Assembly: GCF_000819845.1 (NCBI RefSeq) | Contig: NZ_CDCG01000040.1 | Span: 7,464 to 71,463 of the forward strand | Length of the DNA stretch: 64,000 bases | Direction of reading: 5' to 3' | Origin: Aeromonas enteropelogenes | Lineage (GTDB): Bacteria > Pseudomonadota > Gammaproteobacteria > Enterobacterales > Aeromonadaceae | In this document: piece by piece, positions 20,324 through 29,816 of the stretch | Numbering within the stretch: the stretch's first letter is position 1 | Layout: every line of letters starts with the position of its first letter | The notes under the pieces: generated by a model | Seen by the model: only the letters and a program-made list of their open reading frames with translations | What the model was told of the DNA's origin: nothing | The model's database searches: none | Position numbers and translations under genes: made by a program

Positions 20324-21754
20324 ATGTCACAAAATCAACAAGGCCAGCAGGCGCTCAAGGTGGGACGGGATCCCCGGATGCTGCCGGAATATGAAGCGCT
20401 GCGCGCCGAAATCAACAAGCTCAGTCACGCTTCCCGACCCGAGGTGGACTGGCTCAAGATCCATCAGCTTGCCAGCCAGATCTTCGAGAAACACGGGGTG
20501 GATCTGCAAACTGCCATCTATTTCACCCTGGCGCGCTCCCGTCTGCAGGGCTTGAGCGGCTTCACCGAAGGGTGCGAGTTTCTGGCCAACCTGATCGTGA
20601 CCCAGTGGGAGAGTTTCTGGCCGCCGGTGCATCAGGAGCGGGCCCGTGTCGAGATGCTGGACTGGTTCATCGCCCGCATCAGCGACGTGATCCGCCAGTA
20701 CCAGATCAGCCACGAAGACAAGCGGCTGGTCTATCGCTGCGAGCGGGCACTGCAACTCATCAGTGAAAAGCTGCACAACGCGGGCCTGAGCCGCATTCCC
20801 CGAGTCGAGAATCTGGTGCACTTCATCGAGGGGTATACCCACCTGTTCGATGAGACCGAGATCGTCATCGTCTCCGATGAACCCGGCCTCAAGGAGGATC
20901 TGCAGATCCCGCCCATGGTGTTCTTCAAGCCGGATATGGAGCACGACACCGGCCCCTCATCGGCATCCGCCACGCCGCACCTGCCTCAGGGCAGCATACT
21001 GGTGGGCCGCGAGAAGGGGCAGGTCAAGCCGACTGTGCTCAAGATTGAGCAGCACCGCAAGCCCCGTCCGGCTTGGTTCTGGTTTGGCTGTGGCCTGCTC
21101 AGCTGCGCCCTGCCGGTGATGGGGTGGCTGGGCTGGCAGCACCAGCAGCAGGAAAAAATAGTGGCAGCCGAGCGGTTGCAACAACCTGCCACCGAGCTGC
21201 CAAGGGCACTCAGCTACGACGATATCCGCCAGGCACGCATCGTCCTTGGTGAGCAGACCCTGCAAGGGATGGAGAGCGAGCTGGTGGCCCGCTACCAGGC
21301 CCAGCTGAGCCGGCTGGAGCAGACCTCGCCGCTCTATTGGTATCGCTACGGGGAAGGATTGCGCAGCTCGCTGCAGATGCTCTACCCCGACTCGCTGGCG
21401 GTCAAGGCGCTGGACAAGCAGTGGCAAAACGCCTTGGCCAGCCAGGATGTGAACAACAACAGGGTGCCGACCTATCTCGATGCCCGGGCCGGGGTGGATG
21501 CCCTGATCGATCAACTGCTGGAGCTCGAACGCCAGCGCAAGACGGTGACCATCTCCTACCTCAAGTCCCAGCTCTACGAGGTGCAGAAGAACCTGATGCA
21601 GGACATTCCATTCAGCCTGCGCCTGAGTGAACTGGAGGCGCGAAAAGCATCGCAAGAGCCCATTACCGCCGCCGAGTTGAAAGGGCTGGAAAATGACCTC
21701 AAAGCGCTCAATATCCGGCTCTATCAGCTACAACAGGCACAAACTAGCAGTTGA
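20324..21754 (+). CDS. vasL: T6SS-associated VasL (ImpA_N-domain membrane protein)
   Basis: 476-residue VasL-family protein. The N-terminal ImpA_N-type domain (about residues 10-140, TssA-like) is followed by one transmembrane helix near 250-270 ([19 protein letters not shown]). The Gln/Leu-rich helical C-terminal region carries a VasL-type domain. In Vibrio and Aeromonas clusters it closes the structural operon, as here. The start is the ATG at 20324, with GGAAG about 6 bases upstream. Its precise role is not settled. Confidence 0.87.
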   Translation: MSQNQQGQQALKVGRDPRMLPEYEALRAEINKLSHASRPEVDWLKIHQLASQIFEKHGVDLQTAIYFTLARSRLQGLSGFTEGCEFLANLIVTQWESFWPPVHQERARVEMLDWFIARISDVIRQYQISHEDKRLVYRCERALQLISEKLHNAGLSRIPRVENLVHFIEGYTHLFDETEIVIVSDEPGLKEDLQIPPMVFFKPDMEHDTGPSSASATPHLPQGSILVGREKGQVKPTVLKIEQHRKPRPAWFWFGCGLLSCALPVMGWLGWQHQQQEKIVAAERLQQPATELPRALSYDDIRQARIVLGEQTLQGMESELVARYQAQLSRLEQTSPLYWYRYGEGLRSSLQMLYPDSLAVKALDKQWQNALASQDVNNNRVPTYLDARAGVDALIDQLLELERQRKTVTISYLKSQLYEVQKNLMQDIPFSLRLSELEARKASQEPITAAELKGLENDLKALNIRLYQLQQAQTSS

Positions 21755-22043
21755 TTGTTCTGTGTTGAGCAATTTTTTGCGTGCGCATTGGTGAAATTCA
21801 CTGTCAGAGCAAGCTCTTGCAGAGTTGTGGCCGGTTTTGCGCAAGAGCTTGCGAGTTATGGCCTGATGGCTCGCAATATTTTATTTAATGTATTGTTTTT
21901 ATTGATAAATATCAGGTTTTTTCGAGTGGCATGGTCTGTGCTGTGGCCCACTCTGCTTGTTTTAGGCCCCGTGATTGTCACTGCTGCAAAGGGGCGTGGG
22001 GATACGCAATGACTGCGCTTCCCCGCTCATATGGAGAATAATT
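21755..22043 (+). other. Intergenic region before the PAAR-VgrG effector module
   Basis: 289 bases that are more AT-rich than the flanking genes. The section holds two arms of the same sequence in inverted orientation (AAGCTCTTGC near 21809 and GCAAGAGCTT near 21841), the candidate sigma-54 promoter (21927-21942), and the PAAR ribosome-binding site (GGAGA near 22033). The short open frame spanning the region has no protein character. Confidence 0.6.
21927..21942 (+). promoter_or_regulatory. Candidate sigma-54 (-24/-12) promoter for the PAAR-VgrG module
   Basis: TGGCATGGTCTGTGCT keeps the invariant GG and GC dinucleotides exactly 10 bases apart and matches the consensus TGGCACG-N4-TTGCW at most positions. 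It lies about 100 bases upstream of the PAAR start. VasH, a sigma-54 activator, is encoded in the same cluster. The regulatory link is inference from family knowledge. Confidence 0.65.
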
Positions 22044-22331
22044 ATGTGCCCCGCTATCGCACTGCTCGGTGACATTGGCACCGACCACGACGGATTCCAT
22101 CCCTCTCCGGTGATTGCCGCCAGTCCCGATGTCTTTCTCGATGGCAAGCCGGTGGCTCGCCAGGGCGACCCGTTGGCCCCTCACGACAAACCCAACAACC
22201 CGCCTCATCCACGCAGCATTTCGGGCGGGGTCGGCTCAGTGCTGGTCAACGGCAAGCCCATTGCCGTGACGGGCACTGCCGTCGGTTGTGGCGGCGTGGT
22301 GATTGGATCTGGCAGCGGACAGGCAGGATAA
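22044..22331 (+). CDS. PAAR-domain T6SS spike-tip protein
   Basis: 95-residue PAAR protein that caps the VgrG trimer and sharpens the spike. The repeated PAAR-type blocks [15 protein letters not shown] (about residues 30-44) and [20 protein letters not shown] (about 66-85) form the metal-binding cone, with the expected His and Cys residues. No toxin extension is fused to it. The ATG at 22044 follows GGAGA, and vgrG starts 10 bases after its stop. Confidence 0.93.
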   Translation: MCPAIALLGDIGTDHDGFHPSPVIAASPDVFLDGKPVARQGDPLAPHDKPNNPPHPRSISGGVGSVLVNGKPIAVTGTAVGCGGVVIGSGSGQAG

Positions 22332-22341
22332 GGAGCCCGTG

Positions 22342-24384
22342 ATGGCTGACAGCACAGGATTACAATTTACCGTCAAGGTGGGGGCGCTGCCCGAGGGGAC
22401 CTTCGTGGTGGCCGAGTTTGCCCTGGAAGAGGCGTTGAACAGCCCGTTCCAGCTGCGCCTTGAGTTGGCGAGTCCCCAGCCGGACATCGACTTTGCCGCC
22501 GTGCTGGACCAGCCGTGCGAGTTGCTGGTGTGGTATAACGGCGAGCTGCAGCGCCGGGTGTGCGGGGTGGTCAGTGACATGGCGCAGGGTGACAGCGGCT
22601 TTCGCCGCACCCGCTATCAGCTGCTGGTGCAGCCGGCCCTGTGGCGGCTTTCACTGCGCCACAACTCGCGTATCTTCCAGGCGCAAAAGCCCGACGAAAT
22701 CCTCAGCATCCTGTTGCAGGAGCACGGCATCACCGACTATGCCTTTGCCCTCAAAAATGAACATACCCAGCGGGAATACTGCGTTCAGTACCGGGAGACC
22801 GACCTCGATTTCCTCAACCGTCTGGCAGCAGAAGAGGGGATGTTCTACTTCTTTGAGTTTGAGCAAGGCAAACACCGTCCCGTGTTTGCCGACGACGCGG
22901 CTGCATTAACTGCCGGTCCCGAGCTGTTCTTCAACCTTGGCAACCGCTCGTTGGAACAAGGCCCCTACGTGCGTCAGTTCCACTATCGCGAGGCGGTACG
23001 CACCTCGGATGTGGAGCTCAAAGACTACAGCTTCAAGACCCCGGCCTATGGGCTCTCCCACAAGAAACTGGGGGCCGAACTCGAGCATCAACGTCAGAAC
23101 TACCAGCACTTCGACTACCCGGGCCGCTACAAGCAGGACCCGAGCGGCAAGGCGTTTTCCCAGCATCGGCTCGATGCCCTGCGCAATGACGCCGTAACGG
23201 GCCAAGGCAAATCCAACAGTGCCGCCCTGCTGCCGGGGCAGTATTTCTCGCTGACCGAGCACCCGAACGGCAGTCTCAACAGCGACTGGCAAATCGTCCA
23301 TATCCGTCACACCGGCCAACAGCCGCAGGCGCTGGAAGAGGAGGGGAGCAGCGGCCCGACCGTCTATCACAACGAATTTGGCGTGGTGAAGGCGAGCACC
23401 ACCTGGCGGGCCCGTATTGGCAGCCCGCAAGCGCCCCACAAACCCATGGTGGATGGCCCGCAGATTGCCATGGTGGTGGGGCCGGAGGGGGAGGAGATTT
23501 ACTGCGACGAACACGGCCGGGTCAAGCTGCAATTCCCCTGGGACCGCTACGGTTCGAGTAACGACCAGAGTTCCTGCTGGGTGCGGGTGAGCCAGGGCTG
23601 GGCCGGTGGCCAGTACGGCATGATGGCCATCCCGCGCATCGGCCACGAGGTGATTGTGAGTTTCCTGGAAGGGGACCCGGACCAGCCCATCGTCACCGGG
23701 CGTACCTACCACGCCACCAACCGGCCGCCCTATGAGTTGCCGGCCAACAAGACCCGCACCGTGCTGCGCACCGAGACCCACCAGGGTGAGGGTTTCAACG
23801 AACTGCGTTTTGAAGACCAGGCGGGGCAGGAAGAGATTTACCTGCACGGTCAGAAAGACCTGAACGTGCTGATTGAGAATGATGCGGCCTGGCATATCAA
23901 GCACGACGAGCACAGAGACATCGACAACGAGCGGGTGACCCGCATCAAGGCCAATGACCACCTGACGGTGGAAGGTGAGAAGCGGGAGCATATCAAGGGT
24001 GACCACTCGCTGACAGTGGATGCCAGCATGCATCAGAAGCTGGGGCAGTCGTTGCTGGTTGAGGCGGGCAGCGAAGTACACCACAAGGCGGGCATGAAGA
24101 TAGTGATGGAGGCCGGCGCCGAACTGACCCTCAAGGTGGGGGGCAGTTTTGTCAAAATCGACCCAAGCGGCGTCACCCTCTCTGGCGGCTCCATCAAGAT
24201 GAACTCGGGCGGCAGTCCCGGCTCCGGCTCCGGTTGGGGGGGGAAGATGCCGATCCAGCCTGATGATGTGGAGGTGGTGCCGCCGCCACCCCCGGTGGAT
24301 CCGGTTCGTCAGATTGCGACCCTCAAATCGGCAGAGCCCGTCTGCGAGATCTGCGAACAGCTGGTCAAGGAGGAGAGCAAGTAA
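22342..24384 (+). CDS. vgrG: T6SS spike protein VgrG with a short Pro/Cys tail
   Basis: 680-residue VgrG. The gp27-like hub (about residues 1-390) and the OB-fold/gp5 needle region are present, with the family signature around [14 protein letters not shown] (about 390-403). The C-terminal beta-helix needle has the DxxxxxxGxx-type repeats. After the needle, a Gly/Ser stretch leads to a short tail with [10 protein letters not shown] and a CEICEQ motif, too small to be an enzymatic domain. The tail probably contacts the adaptor or the effector. The stop overlaps the adaptor start (TAATG). Confidence 0.95.
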   Translation: MADSTGLQFTVKVGALPEGTFVVAEFALEEALNSPFQLRLELASPQPDIDFAAVLDQPCELLVWYNGELQRRVCGVVSDMAQGDSGFRRTRYQLLVQPALWRLSLRHNSRIFQAQKPDEILSILLQEHGITDYAFALKNEHTQREYCVQYRETDLDFLNRLAAEEGMFYFFEFEQGKHRPVFADDAAALTAGPELFFNLGNRSLEQGPYVRQFHYREAVRTSDVELKDYSFKTPAYGLSHKKLGAELEHQRQNYQHFDYPGRYKQDPSGKAFSQHRLDALRNDAVTGQGKSNSAALLPGQYFSLTEHPNGSLNSDWQIVHIRHTGQQPQALEEEGSSGPTVYHNEFGVVKASTTWRARIGSPQAPHKPMVDGPQIAMVVGPEGEEIYCDEHGRVKLQFPWDRYGSSNDQSSCWVRVSQGWAGGQYGMMAIPRIGHEVIVSFLEGDPDQPIVTGRTYHATNRPPYELPANKTRTVLRTETHQGEGFNELRFEDQAGQEEIYLHGQKDLNVLIENDAAWHIKHDEHRDIDNERVTRIKANDHLTVEGEKREHIKGDHSLTVDASMHQKLGQSLLVEAGSEVHHKAGMKIVMEAGAELTLKVGGSFVKIDPSGVTLSGGSIKMNSGGSPGSGSGWGGKMPIQPDDVEVVPPPPPVDPVRQIATLKSAEPVCEICEQLVKEESK

Positions 24385-25223
24385 TGGTCTTGCCCGAACT
24401 TGACCTGGCCAAGGGGGAGCATCTCTACCTGCTGCTCGATGGGGCGCAGATCCCCGAGCTGGAGCGACAACTCTTTGACATGACAGATAAGCCGGCCTAT
24501 CAACCGCTTTATCTCTATGCCCCCTGGGATGGCCTGCGGGAAGTTTCTCCCTGTTTGGTGGAAGCAAATAGCCAGCTTCTCACCTGGTTTCAGGCGCAGC
24601 CCACCAACGCAGGGTGGCTGCTAGCCTCTCCCTTGCCATTATTGCCGTTGGCTGATCGCCTTCGTCAGCTGATCGAAGTCGAAAGCCCCTATGGCAGCCG
24701 CATTTTGCTCAAGTTGGCCGCACCAGAGACGATGGCGTGCCTGATGGTGGATCCGGAGCCCTGGCTGTGGCAGGGCGTTGCACAAGTCTGGTTGCCCACA
24801 CGCGATGGTTGGCAACATTGGCTGGCCAAGGCGGATCTCGCAACGCCCCTTGGCGAAAAATGCAAGCTCACCGATCCCCAGTGGGTGAGGCTGGGCGAGG
24901 TAAGCTGGCAGAATCAGCTGGAGAGCACTTATCGCCATATGGAACAGTGGTTTCCGGCTCGTCTGGCCGAGCAGAGTGACTCAGGGGCCTGGATTGCCCA
25001 CTGGGCCAAGCAGGCCTACCAGTTGGGATTTCAGACCGAACGCGACGTGCTGCTGTTTTTCAATGTGCTGGGATTTTTGGGAGAGTCATGGTGGAAGGGC
25101 GATGCCTATCCGGTCGTGACCAAGTTGTTGACTACCGCCTCGGCACAGACCCCGTCACAACGTGTTGAACAGGCTGCCAACTGGGCAGAGCTACACGTCA
25201 ATGCACAGGAAAGATCTTCATGA
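24384..25223 (+). CDS. DUF4123 effector chaperone/adaptor (Tap/VasW-like)
   Basis: 279-residue DUF4123 protein. Such proteins (Tap/TEC, VasW) bind a cognate effector and its VgrG tip and are needed for loading, but are not secreted. The fold is indicated by LYLLLDGAQIPELERQL near residues 13-29 and a Pro-rich LLASPLPLLPLADRLRQL block near 76-93. It sits between vgrG (overlap TAATG) and the VasX-like toxin (overlap ATGA), the standard order of a VgrG-adaptor-effector-immunity cassette. Confidence 0.9.
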   Translation: MVLPELDLAKGEHLYLLLDGAQIPELERQLFDMTDKPAYQPLYLYAPWDGLREVSPCLVEANSQLLTWFQAQPTNAGWLLASPLPLLPLADRLRQLIEVESPYGSRILLKLAAPETMACLMVDPEPWLWQGVAQVWLPTRDGWQHWLAKADLATPLGEKCKLTDPQWVRLGEVSWQNQLESTYRHMEQWFPARLAEQSDSGAWIAHWAKQAYQLGFQTERDVLLFFNVLGFLGESWWKGDAYPVVTKLLTTASAQTPSQRVEQAANWAELHVNAQERSS

Positions 25224-28210
25224 TCACCCCCAATCAAGCGGCTGGCGCGGCCAGCAACAAGGATTGCAAAAGCCCGGTTGGCACTTGCCCCTTTAAAAAC
25301 AAAGAGATTGCTCTGGTGCCGGTGCGTTATGCCTTGGATGAGATCTTTGACGCGCCAGCCACCCAACCTCATCCTCTTCCGTCGAAAGGGTTCAAGGGGG
25401 CTTTGGCTCTCAAATCTACCCCTTACACTTTACGCCAGTTGCGCGATGGCTGGCTCTATGTCTTTGATGAAAAGACAAAAATGCTCGACGAGTATGAGGT
25501 CAAAGGCAGCCAATTTATCCACGAGAGCAAGGGGAGTAAGGGACATCTGCTCTATCCGGCCAACCACAAGGTGGCGATAGCCTTTTCGCACCAGCGCTGG
25601 ACCGAGCGGCTGAAAAAGGCGTATCGCAAAGAGAGCGGCCTGCGCAGCAAAGGGATGCGCAGTTTCAATCTCTCCTCTTTGGCTAGCAAGATGGGGGGCG
25701 AGCATGCGGGATTATTGGATTTGCTCTCTACTCACGTGGCCGACATGGGCTTGCCCAACGAGGGATTCGTCGGCAGCTGTGCCCCTCTCAAGGCTCCCGC
25801 AGGTGTTGAACCCGGCAAGCTGTGGCACGACAAACCTGCAGGCTCACCGGAGGCTAGCAAGGCTGGCATACCAGATTTGAAAAGCGCTCTGGTGGTGGCA
25901 CTCGACGACCTTATCTCGGATATGCACGATGTGACCGAGCGCCTGAGCGACATCATCCTCCGCTATGAACATCCCTTTAATGACGACAACACCCGCCACC
26001 GCTGGACCATGGCCGGTATCACCGAGATGCTGGCCCTGCCACCGCTTGATGAGAGCAGTTTGCCGGTCTCAGCCAGGGGCGACCGTCTGGCGACATTTAA
26101 GCTTAAGAAGCAGTTGCAGTCATATCTGGTTGCCAAACATGACTACAAAGAGCGTCAGGGGAGTGGTAATCACTACATTGACCTCGGTGCCGAGCAGCAC
26201 CTGATGGCGCAGCATGCTGAACTCAAGCTGCTGGGCCTCAACCCCGACCAGTGGGCCAGCTGGCCTGGGGTGCGCTTTGATGATGAAGTGAACTGGTCTG
26301 GGCTGGAAGGGATTATCCAGCAATACGCGCAAGGGGTGGATGCCTTGCGCCCGCGCTGGTTGGCTACCTATGACGATGCCCTGCAGCTATTGCAAGTGTT
26401 ACCGACCTCCCCCCTGCTGTTGGGTCTTGATAGCCAGACGGAGGATGCCCAGACCCTCTTGCTGGCCAGCAGTAGTCAGTGGCTCTTTAGCCTGTTTTTT
26501 GCCCCCGATACCCAACGGGGGGCAGCGCTGACCAATGCCTTGAAAAAGGGGGCGCTGCCCGCGCTGGCATACTACGGCTTTGATGTCGAAGTTAAAAAAG
26601 AGCTCGAGAACAATCCCGGTTGGATTGGGGTGGGCAATATCACCGGTGTCGCCAATGCGCTGGCGGCGATGGAAGCGATAGCCAGTAACGATCTTCTGAG
26701 CAATAGCAAGCTGTTTGGCTGGCTCCATGAGGCGGCCAAGGCGACCATGAGCGCTCTTAAAGGGGCCATCGCCGGGGCGGCCATCAAGCCATGGCAACAG
26801 CTCAGCGAGTTGCTGCATCCCCATCTGCTCAGCGGTGAAAAACTTGGCCGCACTCTGAGTCTGGTGGTACTCGAATCCATTCACACCGGCCAGCAGGTGC
26901 GCATCAACCCGGCATTTGTGGCCGAGAGCAAGGCCTTTGTTGCTCAGGTGCAGGGCAACCTGCTTGGCAAGTTGGCAACGCCCGGCAAGATAACAGAGGG
27001 CCACCTTGGCCGGATGAAGGCGGCGGGTGCCGAGTGGCAACAGCTGAAATGGCCCCGCCTGTTATTGCTGGAAGGTGGTTTGCAGCAGGATTTTGAACGC
27101 AAGATGAGCAGCTACCTTGCCTTGCAGCGGCAAGGGGCGAAAGGGGCACAAGCGGCCGCCAAGGTGTGGCAAGAATGGGGCAACTTTGGCGGGCTGGCAG
27201 CCCTGCTCAACATCGCTAACCTGACGGTGGCGCTGCAAGGGTATGACGAGAGCGCGCGCAAACTGCAGGGCAACCCAGCCGCCCAGCTGGAGCTGAGCCG
27301 CAATCTGGCCTACACCGCTGCCTGGACCGGCAGCGCCATGGTGGCCATCAAGCAAGGGCAGGTGGTGGTGCCTGACCATCTTCTTGAGAAACGCTTGGCT
27401 CTTGCCATGAAGGAGAACCCCGCCCTGGTGCGTCGCTTTGCGCTCACCACCGGCTGGATGACCGGGCTGGGGCTGCTGGCGGCGGGGCTGGAGGCGTGGG
27501 AAACACGCGCCAAGCTAAAGGATGATACCAATGCAGATATGGAGCAATTTGGTTACTGGTTAAAGCTGGGGGGCTTGGGGGCGCAGGGGATACCAGCCGT
27601 TGTGTCGTTTGGCCGCTTGCTATTTGGTGCAACGCTAGGGGCTACATGGGCTACCTGGATGGTCGCATCTATTGGTATCGGCACCCTGCTCTATCTGGCC
27701 GCCACCGTGATACTGGCTCGCTACAGCCGTCTGCCTGTCGAGCGCTGGCTGTTGCACTCCACCTGGGGTACCAAACCGGCCGGGTGGTCAGCGGCTGAAG
27801 AGCTGCTCCAATATGAGCGGGTTGCCTGTCAGCCGACAGTGGCACTCAAGGAGGAGAAGCTGACCGTGGAGCTGCCGCCGCACCTGCGCACCATCACCCT
27901 GCAGCTGTCGATAAGGCGTCTCGGTTATGCGCCCTCCGGCCAAAGCTACCCTGCGGTGAGCGCAGTATTAGGGCCTGCGCAAGAGGCCGCCATCAAGATG
28001 ACCAGCCAAGGGGCGGGACAGGTGACATTGGTGGTCGCCGCCAATCAGGGGGATGAACTGCAGTTGCAGATAGGTTACCCGGCGGAAGAGAGTTTAAGTG
28101 GCCAGCCCTTGCGCTTTATGGCCCGCGGTACCCTAGCCAAAGGGGTGGTTTTGACCGCTGAAATCGATGATAAACTGCCCGCCCAGGGCACCATGATAGA
28201 GTTGAAATAA
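25220..28210 (+). CDS. VasX-like T6SS membrane-targeting effector
   Basis: 996-residue predicted antibacterial toxin. The N-terminal region matches the VasX N-terminal domain, with CPFKNKEIALVPVRYALDE near residues 20-38 and YTLRQLRDGWLYVFDEK near 69-85. A long helical middle follows. The C-terminal third carries several hydrophobic segments (about residues 740-760 and 785-840, for example WMVASIGIGTLLYLAATVIL) and ends in a small beta-rich domain. This fits VasX/colicin-type pore formers that depolarise the inner membrane of prey cells. In Aeromonas a colicin-like effector of this sort has been called TseC, but I cannot confirm identity. The cognate immunity candidate follows after 1 base. 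Confidence 0.88.
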   Translation: MITPNQAAGAASNKDCKSPVGTCPFKNKEIALVPVRYALDEIFDAPATQPHPLPSKGFKGALALKSTPYTLRQLRDGWLYVFDEKTKMLDEYEVKGSQFIHESKGSKGHLLYPANHKVAIAFSHQRWTERLKKAYRKESGLRSKGMRSFNLSSLASKMGGEHAGLLDLLSTHVADMGLPNEGFVGSCAPLKAPAGVEPGKLWHDKPAGSPEASKAGIPDLKSALVVALDDLISDMHDVTERLSDIILRYEHPFNDDNTRHRWTMAGITEMLALPPLDESSLPVSARGDRLATFKLKKQLQSYLVAKHDYKERQGSGNHYIDLGAEQHLMAQHAELKLLGLNPDQWASWPGVRFDDEVNWSGLEGIIQQYAQGVDALRPRWLATYDDALQLLQVLPTSPLLLGLDSQTEDAQTLLLASSSQWLFSLFFAPDTQRGAALTNALKKGALPALAYYGFDVEVKKELENNPGWIGVGNITGVANALAAMEAIASNDLLSNSKLFGWLHEAAKATMSALKGAIAGAAIKPWQQLSELLHPHLLSGEKLGRTLSLVVLESIHTGQQVRINPAFVAESKAFVAQVQGNLLGKLATPGKITEGHLGRMKAAGAEWQQLKWPRLLLLEGGLQQDFERKMSSYLALQRQGAKGAQAAAKVWQEWGNFGGLAALLNIANLTVALQGYDESARKLQGNPAAQLELSRNLAYTAAWTGSAMVAIKQGQVVVPDHLLEKRLALAMKENPALVRRFALTTGWMTGLGLLAAGLEAWETRAKLKDDTNADMEQFGYWLKLGGLGAQGIPAVVSFGRLLFGATLGATWATWMVASIGIGTLLYLAATVILARYSRLPVERWLLHSTWGTKPAGWSAAEELLQYERVACQPTVALKEEKLTVELPPHLRTITLQLSIRRLGYAPSGQSYPAVSAVLGPAQEAAIKMTSQGAGQVTLVVAANQGDELQLQIGYPAEESLSGQPLRFMARGTLAKGVVLTAEIDDKLPAQGTMIELK

Positions 28211-28211
28211 G

Positions 28212-28940
28212 ATGAGTGACACCACAGAGCACAAGCAGAACGCAGAGAGTGCAGAGGCTGATGGCGCTAACCACTACTACAGCGAGCAGTACCTTGAGTT
28301 GCTAAAGGAGCCTGTTTTATATGAGTGGCAGATTGATCATCGGCAGAGACTTGCATGGGAGCTTCCAATTGCCATAGGTGGTTTTTTGTGGTTCTTAGGA
28401 TTGTTAAATTTAATTAATAGCGATAGCCAAAAAGATTGGCAGTTAACCTTGTTTTGTATTGTGTTCGGAATATTGGCTGTACTTCAGGGACGTTATCTTT
28501 TTACCCCTAATCAGCTCTATCATTACCGAATGACTGCCAAGGGGATCTACTACACCCAGCAGGACAAGATCCCGGAAGTGGCTTACACCATTATGCGTGG
28601 GATTGGTGGCTTGTTGATTGTGGGCAGCATCATCGCTGTTGGCTTGGTGGGCCCGCTGGCACTGGCCGGTGCTGGCGCCGGTGCATTTCTCGCCTTTAAA
28701 ATCACCAATATGAAGCCAAGGATCCGACATTATGGGTGTATTTTTAAGGGCTCAGGTGAAGTATCAGTTTTTGGCAAGCTGTGCGGTATGGAAATCATGG
28801 AGATCCCGTATAGCGGGGGGGAATACGCTCTCGTATTTAGCAAGCCAGAGGAATATCAACGTGTACTTGGTGATATCACGCGAGCGTTACCGCAATATAA
28901 AGTGATTGAAGCTGCGAGCCGTAAGGAGTTTGGTTATTGA
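28212..28940 (+). CDS. Membrane immunity protein of the VasX-like effector, copy 1
   Basis: 242-residue protein with three hydrophobic segments: about residues 53-70 (LPIAIGGFLWFLGLLNLI), about 77-92 (LTLFCIVFGILAVLQG) and about 133-160 (GIGGLLIVGSIIAVGLVGPL). This fits an inner-membrane immunity protein such as TsiV2/TsiC, which blocks pore formation. It starts one base after the effector stop. The first about 169 residues differ from copy 2 at only about six positions, while the last about 73 differ at nearly 30. The base composition is AT-richer than in the neighbouring structural genes, a sign of recent acquisition. Confidence 0.82.
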   Translation: MSDTTEHKQNAESAEADGANHYYSEQYLELLKEPVLYEWQIDHRQRLAWELPIAIGGFLWFLGLLNLINSDSQKDWQLTLFCIVFGILAVLQGRYLFTPNQLYHYRMTAKGIYYTQQDKIPEVAYTIMRGIGGLLIVGSIIAVGLVGPLALAGAGAGAFLAFKITNMKPRIRHYGCIFKGSGEVSVFGKLCGMEIMEIPYSGGEYALVFSKPEEYQRVLGDITRALPQYKVIEAASRKEFGY

Positions 28941-28947
28941 GACATGG

Positions 28948-28980
28948 GGACAAAGAAGCTGTAATTCAGCTTCTTTGTCC
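28948..28980 (+). terminator. Hairpin terminator after immunity gene 1
   Basis: A perfect 14-bp stem (GGACAAAGAAGCTG at 28948-28961 paired with 28967-28980) with a 5-nt loop, directly followed by TTTG. It separates the first immunity gene from the remnant and the second immunity gene. The T-run is short, so termination may be partial. Confidence 0.7.
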
Positions 28981-29000
28981 TTTGATTGACTAATAACAGA

Positions 29001-29086
29001 GCAAGATAGGCCACCCAGTGGCAGAGCGTTTAAGCGGCCAACCCCTGTGCTTTATAGCCCGTGGCACCTTGATAGAGTTGAAATAA
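29001..29086 (+). pseudogene. Remnant of a second effector 3' end
   Basis: These bases align with the last bases of the VasX-like gene (28065-28210). Read in frame they give IGHPVAERLSGQPLCFIARG, then TLIELK and a stop. The intact gene reads IGYPAEESLSGQPLRFMARG, then 20 extra codons, then TMIELK and a stop. The missing 60 bp lie exactly between GGTACC (28127) and GGCACC (28187) in the intact gene, as expected for a deletion between short direct repeats. One base separates its stop from immunity gene 2, as in the intact pair. Confidence 0.88.
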
Positions 29087-29087
29087 G

Positions 29088-29816
29088 ATGAGTGACACCC
29101 CAGAGCACAATCAGAACGTAGAGAGTGTAGAGGCTGATGGCGCCAACCACTACTACAGCGAGCAGTACCTTGAGTTACAAAAGGAGCCTGTTTTATATGA
29201 GTGGCAGATAGATCATCGTCAGAGACTTGCATGGGAGCTTCCAATTGCCATTGGTGGTTTTTTGTGGTTCTTAGGGCTGTTAAATTTAATTAATAGTGAT
29301 AGCCAAAAAGCTTGGCAGTTAACCTTGTTTTGTATTGTGTTCGGAATATTGGCTGTACTTCAGGGACGTTATCTTTTTACCCCTAATCAGCTCTATCACT
29401 ACCGAATGACGGCCAAGGGGATCTACTACACCCAGCAGGACAAGATCCCGGAAGTGGCTTACACCATTATGCGTGGGATAGGTGGTTTGTTGATTGTGGG
29501 CAGCATCATAGCAGTCGGCTTGGTGGGCCCGCTGGCACTGGCCGGTGCTGGCGCCGGTGCATTTCTGGCCTTTAAAATCACCAATATGAAACCGGAAATT
29601 CACCACTATGGTTGTATCTTCAAAGGCACTGGTGAGATATCCATCTTTAGAGAAATTCGTGGAATAAAGGTCTGGGGGTTGCCAGCAGAAACAGGTGAGT
29701 ATGGTTTGATTTTTACCCGTCCAAATGAATATGACAAAGTATTGGGTGATATCACTAATGCTTTACCGGAATATAAAGTGATTGAAGCCGCTACCCGTAA
29801 AGAGTTTGGTTATTAA
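29088..29816 (+). CDS. Membrane immunity protein, copy 2 (orphan paralogue)
   Basis: 242-residue paralogue of the preceding immunity protein with the same three hydrophobic segments. The N-terminal 169 residues are almost identical, but from about residue 171 on (EIHHYGCIFKGTGEISIF versus RIRHYGCIFKGSGEVSVF) the two diverge strongly, before reconverging on YKVIEA(A/S)-type ends and a shared KEFGY terminus. It follows a decayed effector tail rather than an intact toxin, so it is probably an orphan immunity gene kept against a related toxin of competitors, or a retained relic. Confidence 0.82.
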   Translation: MSDTPEHNQNVESVEADGANHYYSEQYLELQKEPVLYEWQIDHRQRLAWELPIAIGGFLWFLGLLNLINSDSQKAWQLTLFCIVFGILAVLQGRYLFTPNQLYHYRMTAKGIYYTQQDKIPEVAYTIMRGIGGLLIVGSIIAVGLVGPLALAGAGAGAFLAFKITNMKPEIHHYGCIFKGTGEISIFREIRGIKVWGLPAETGEYGLIFTRPNEYDKVLGDITNALPEYKVIEAATRKEFGY

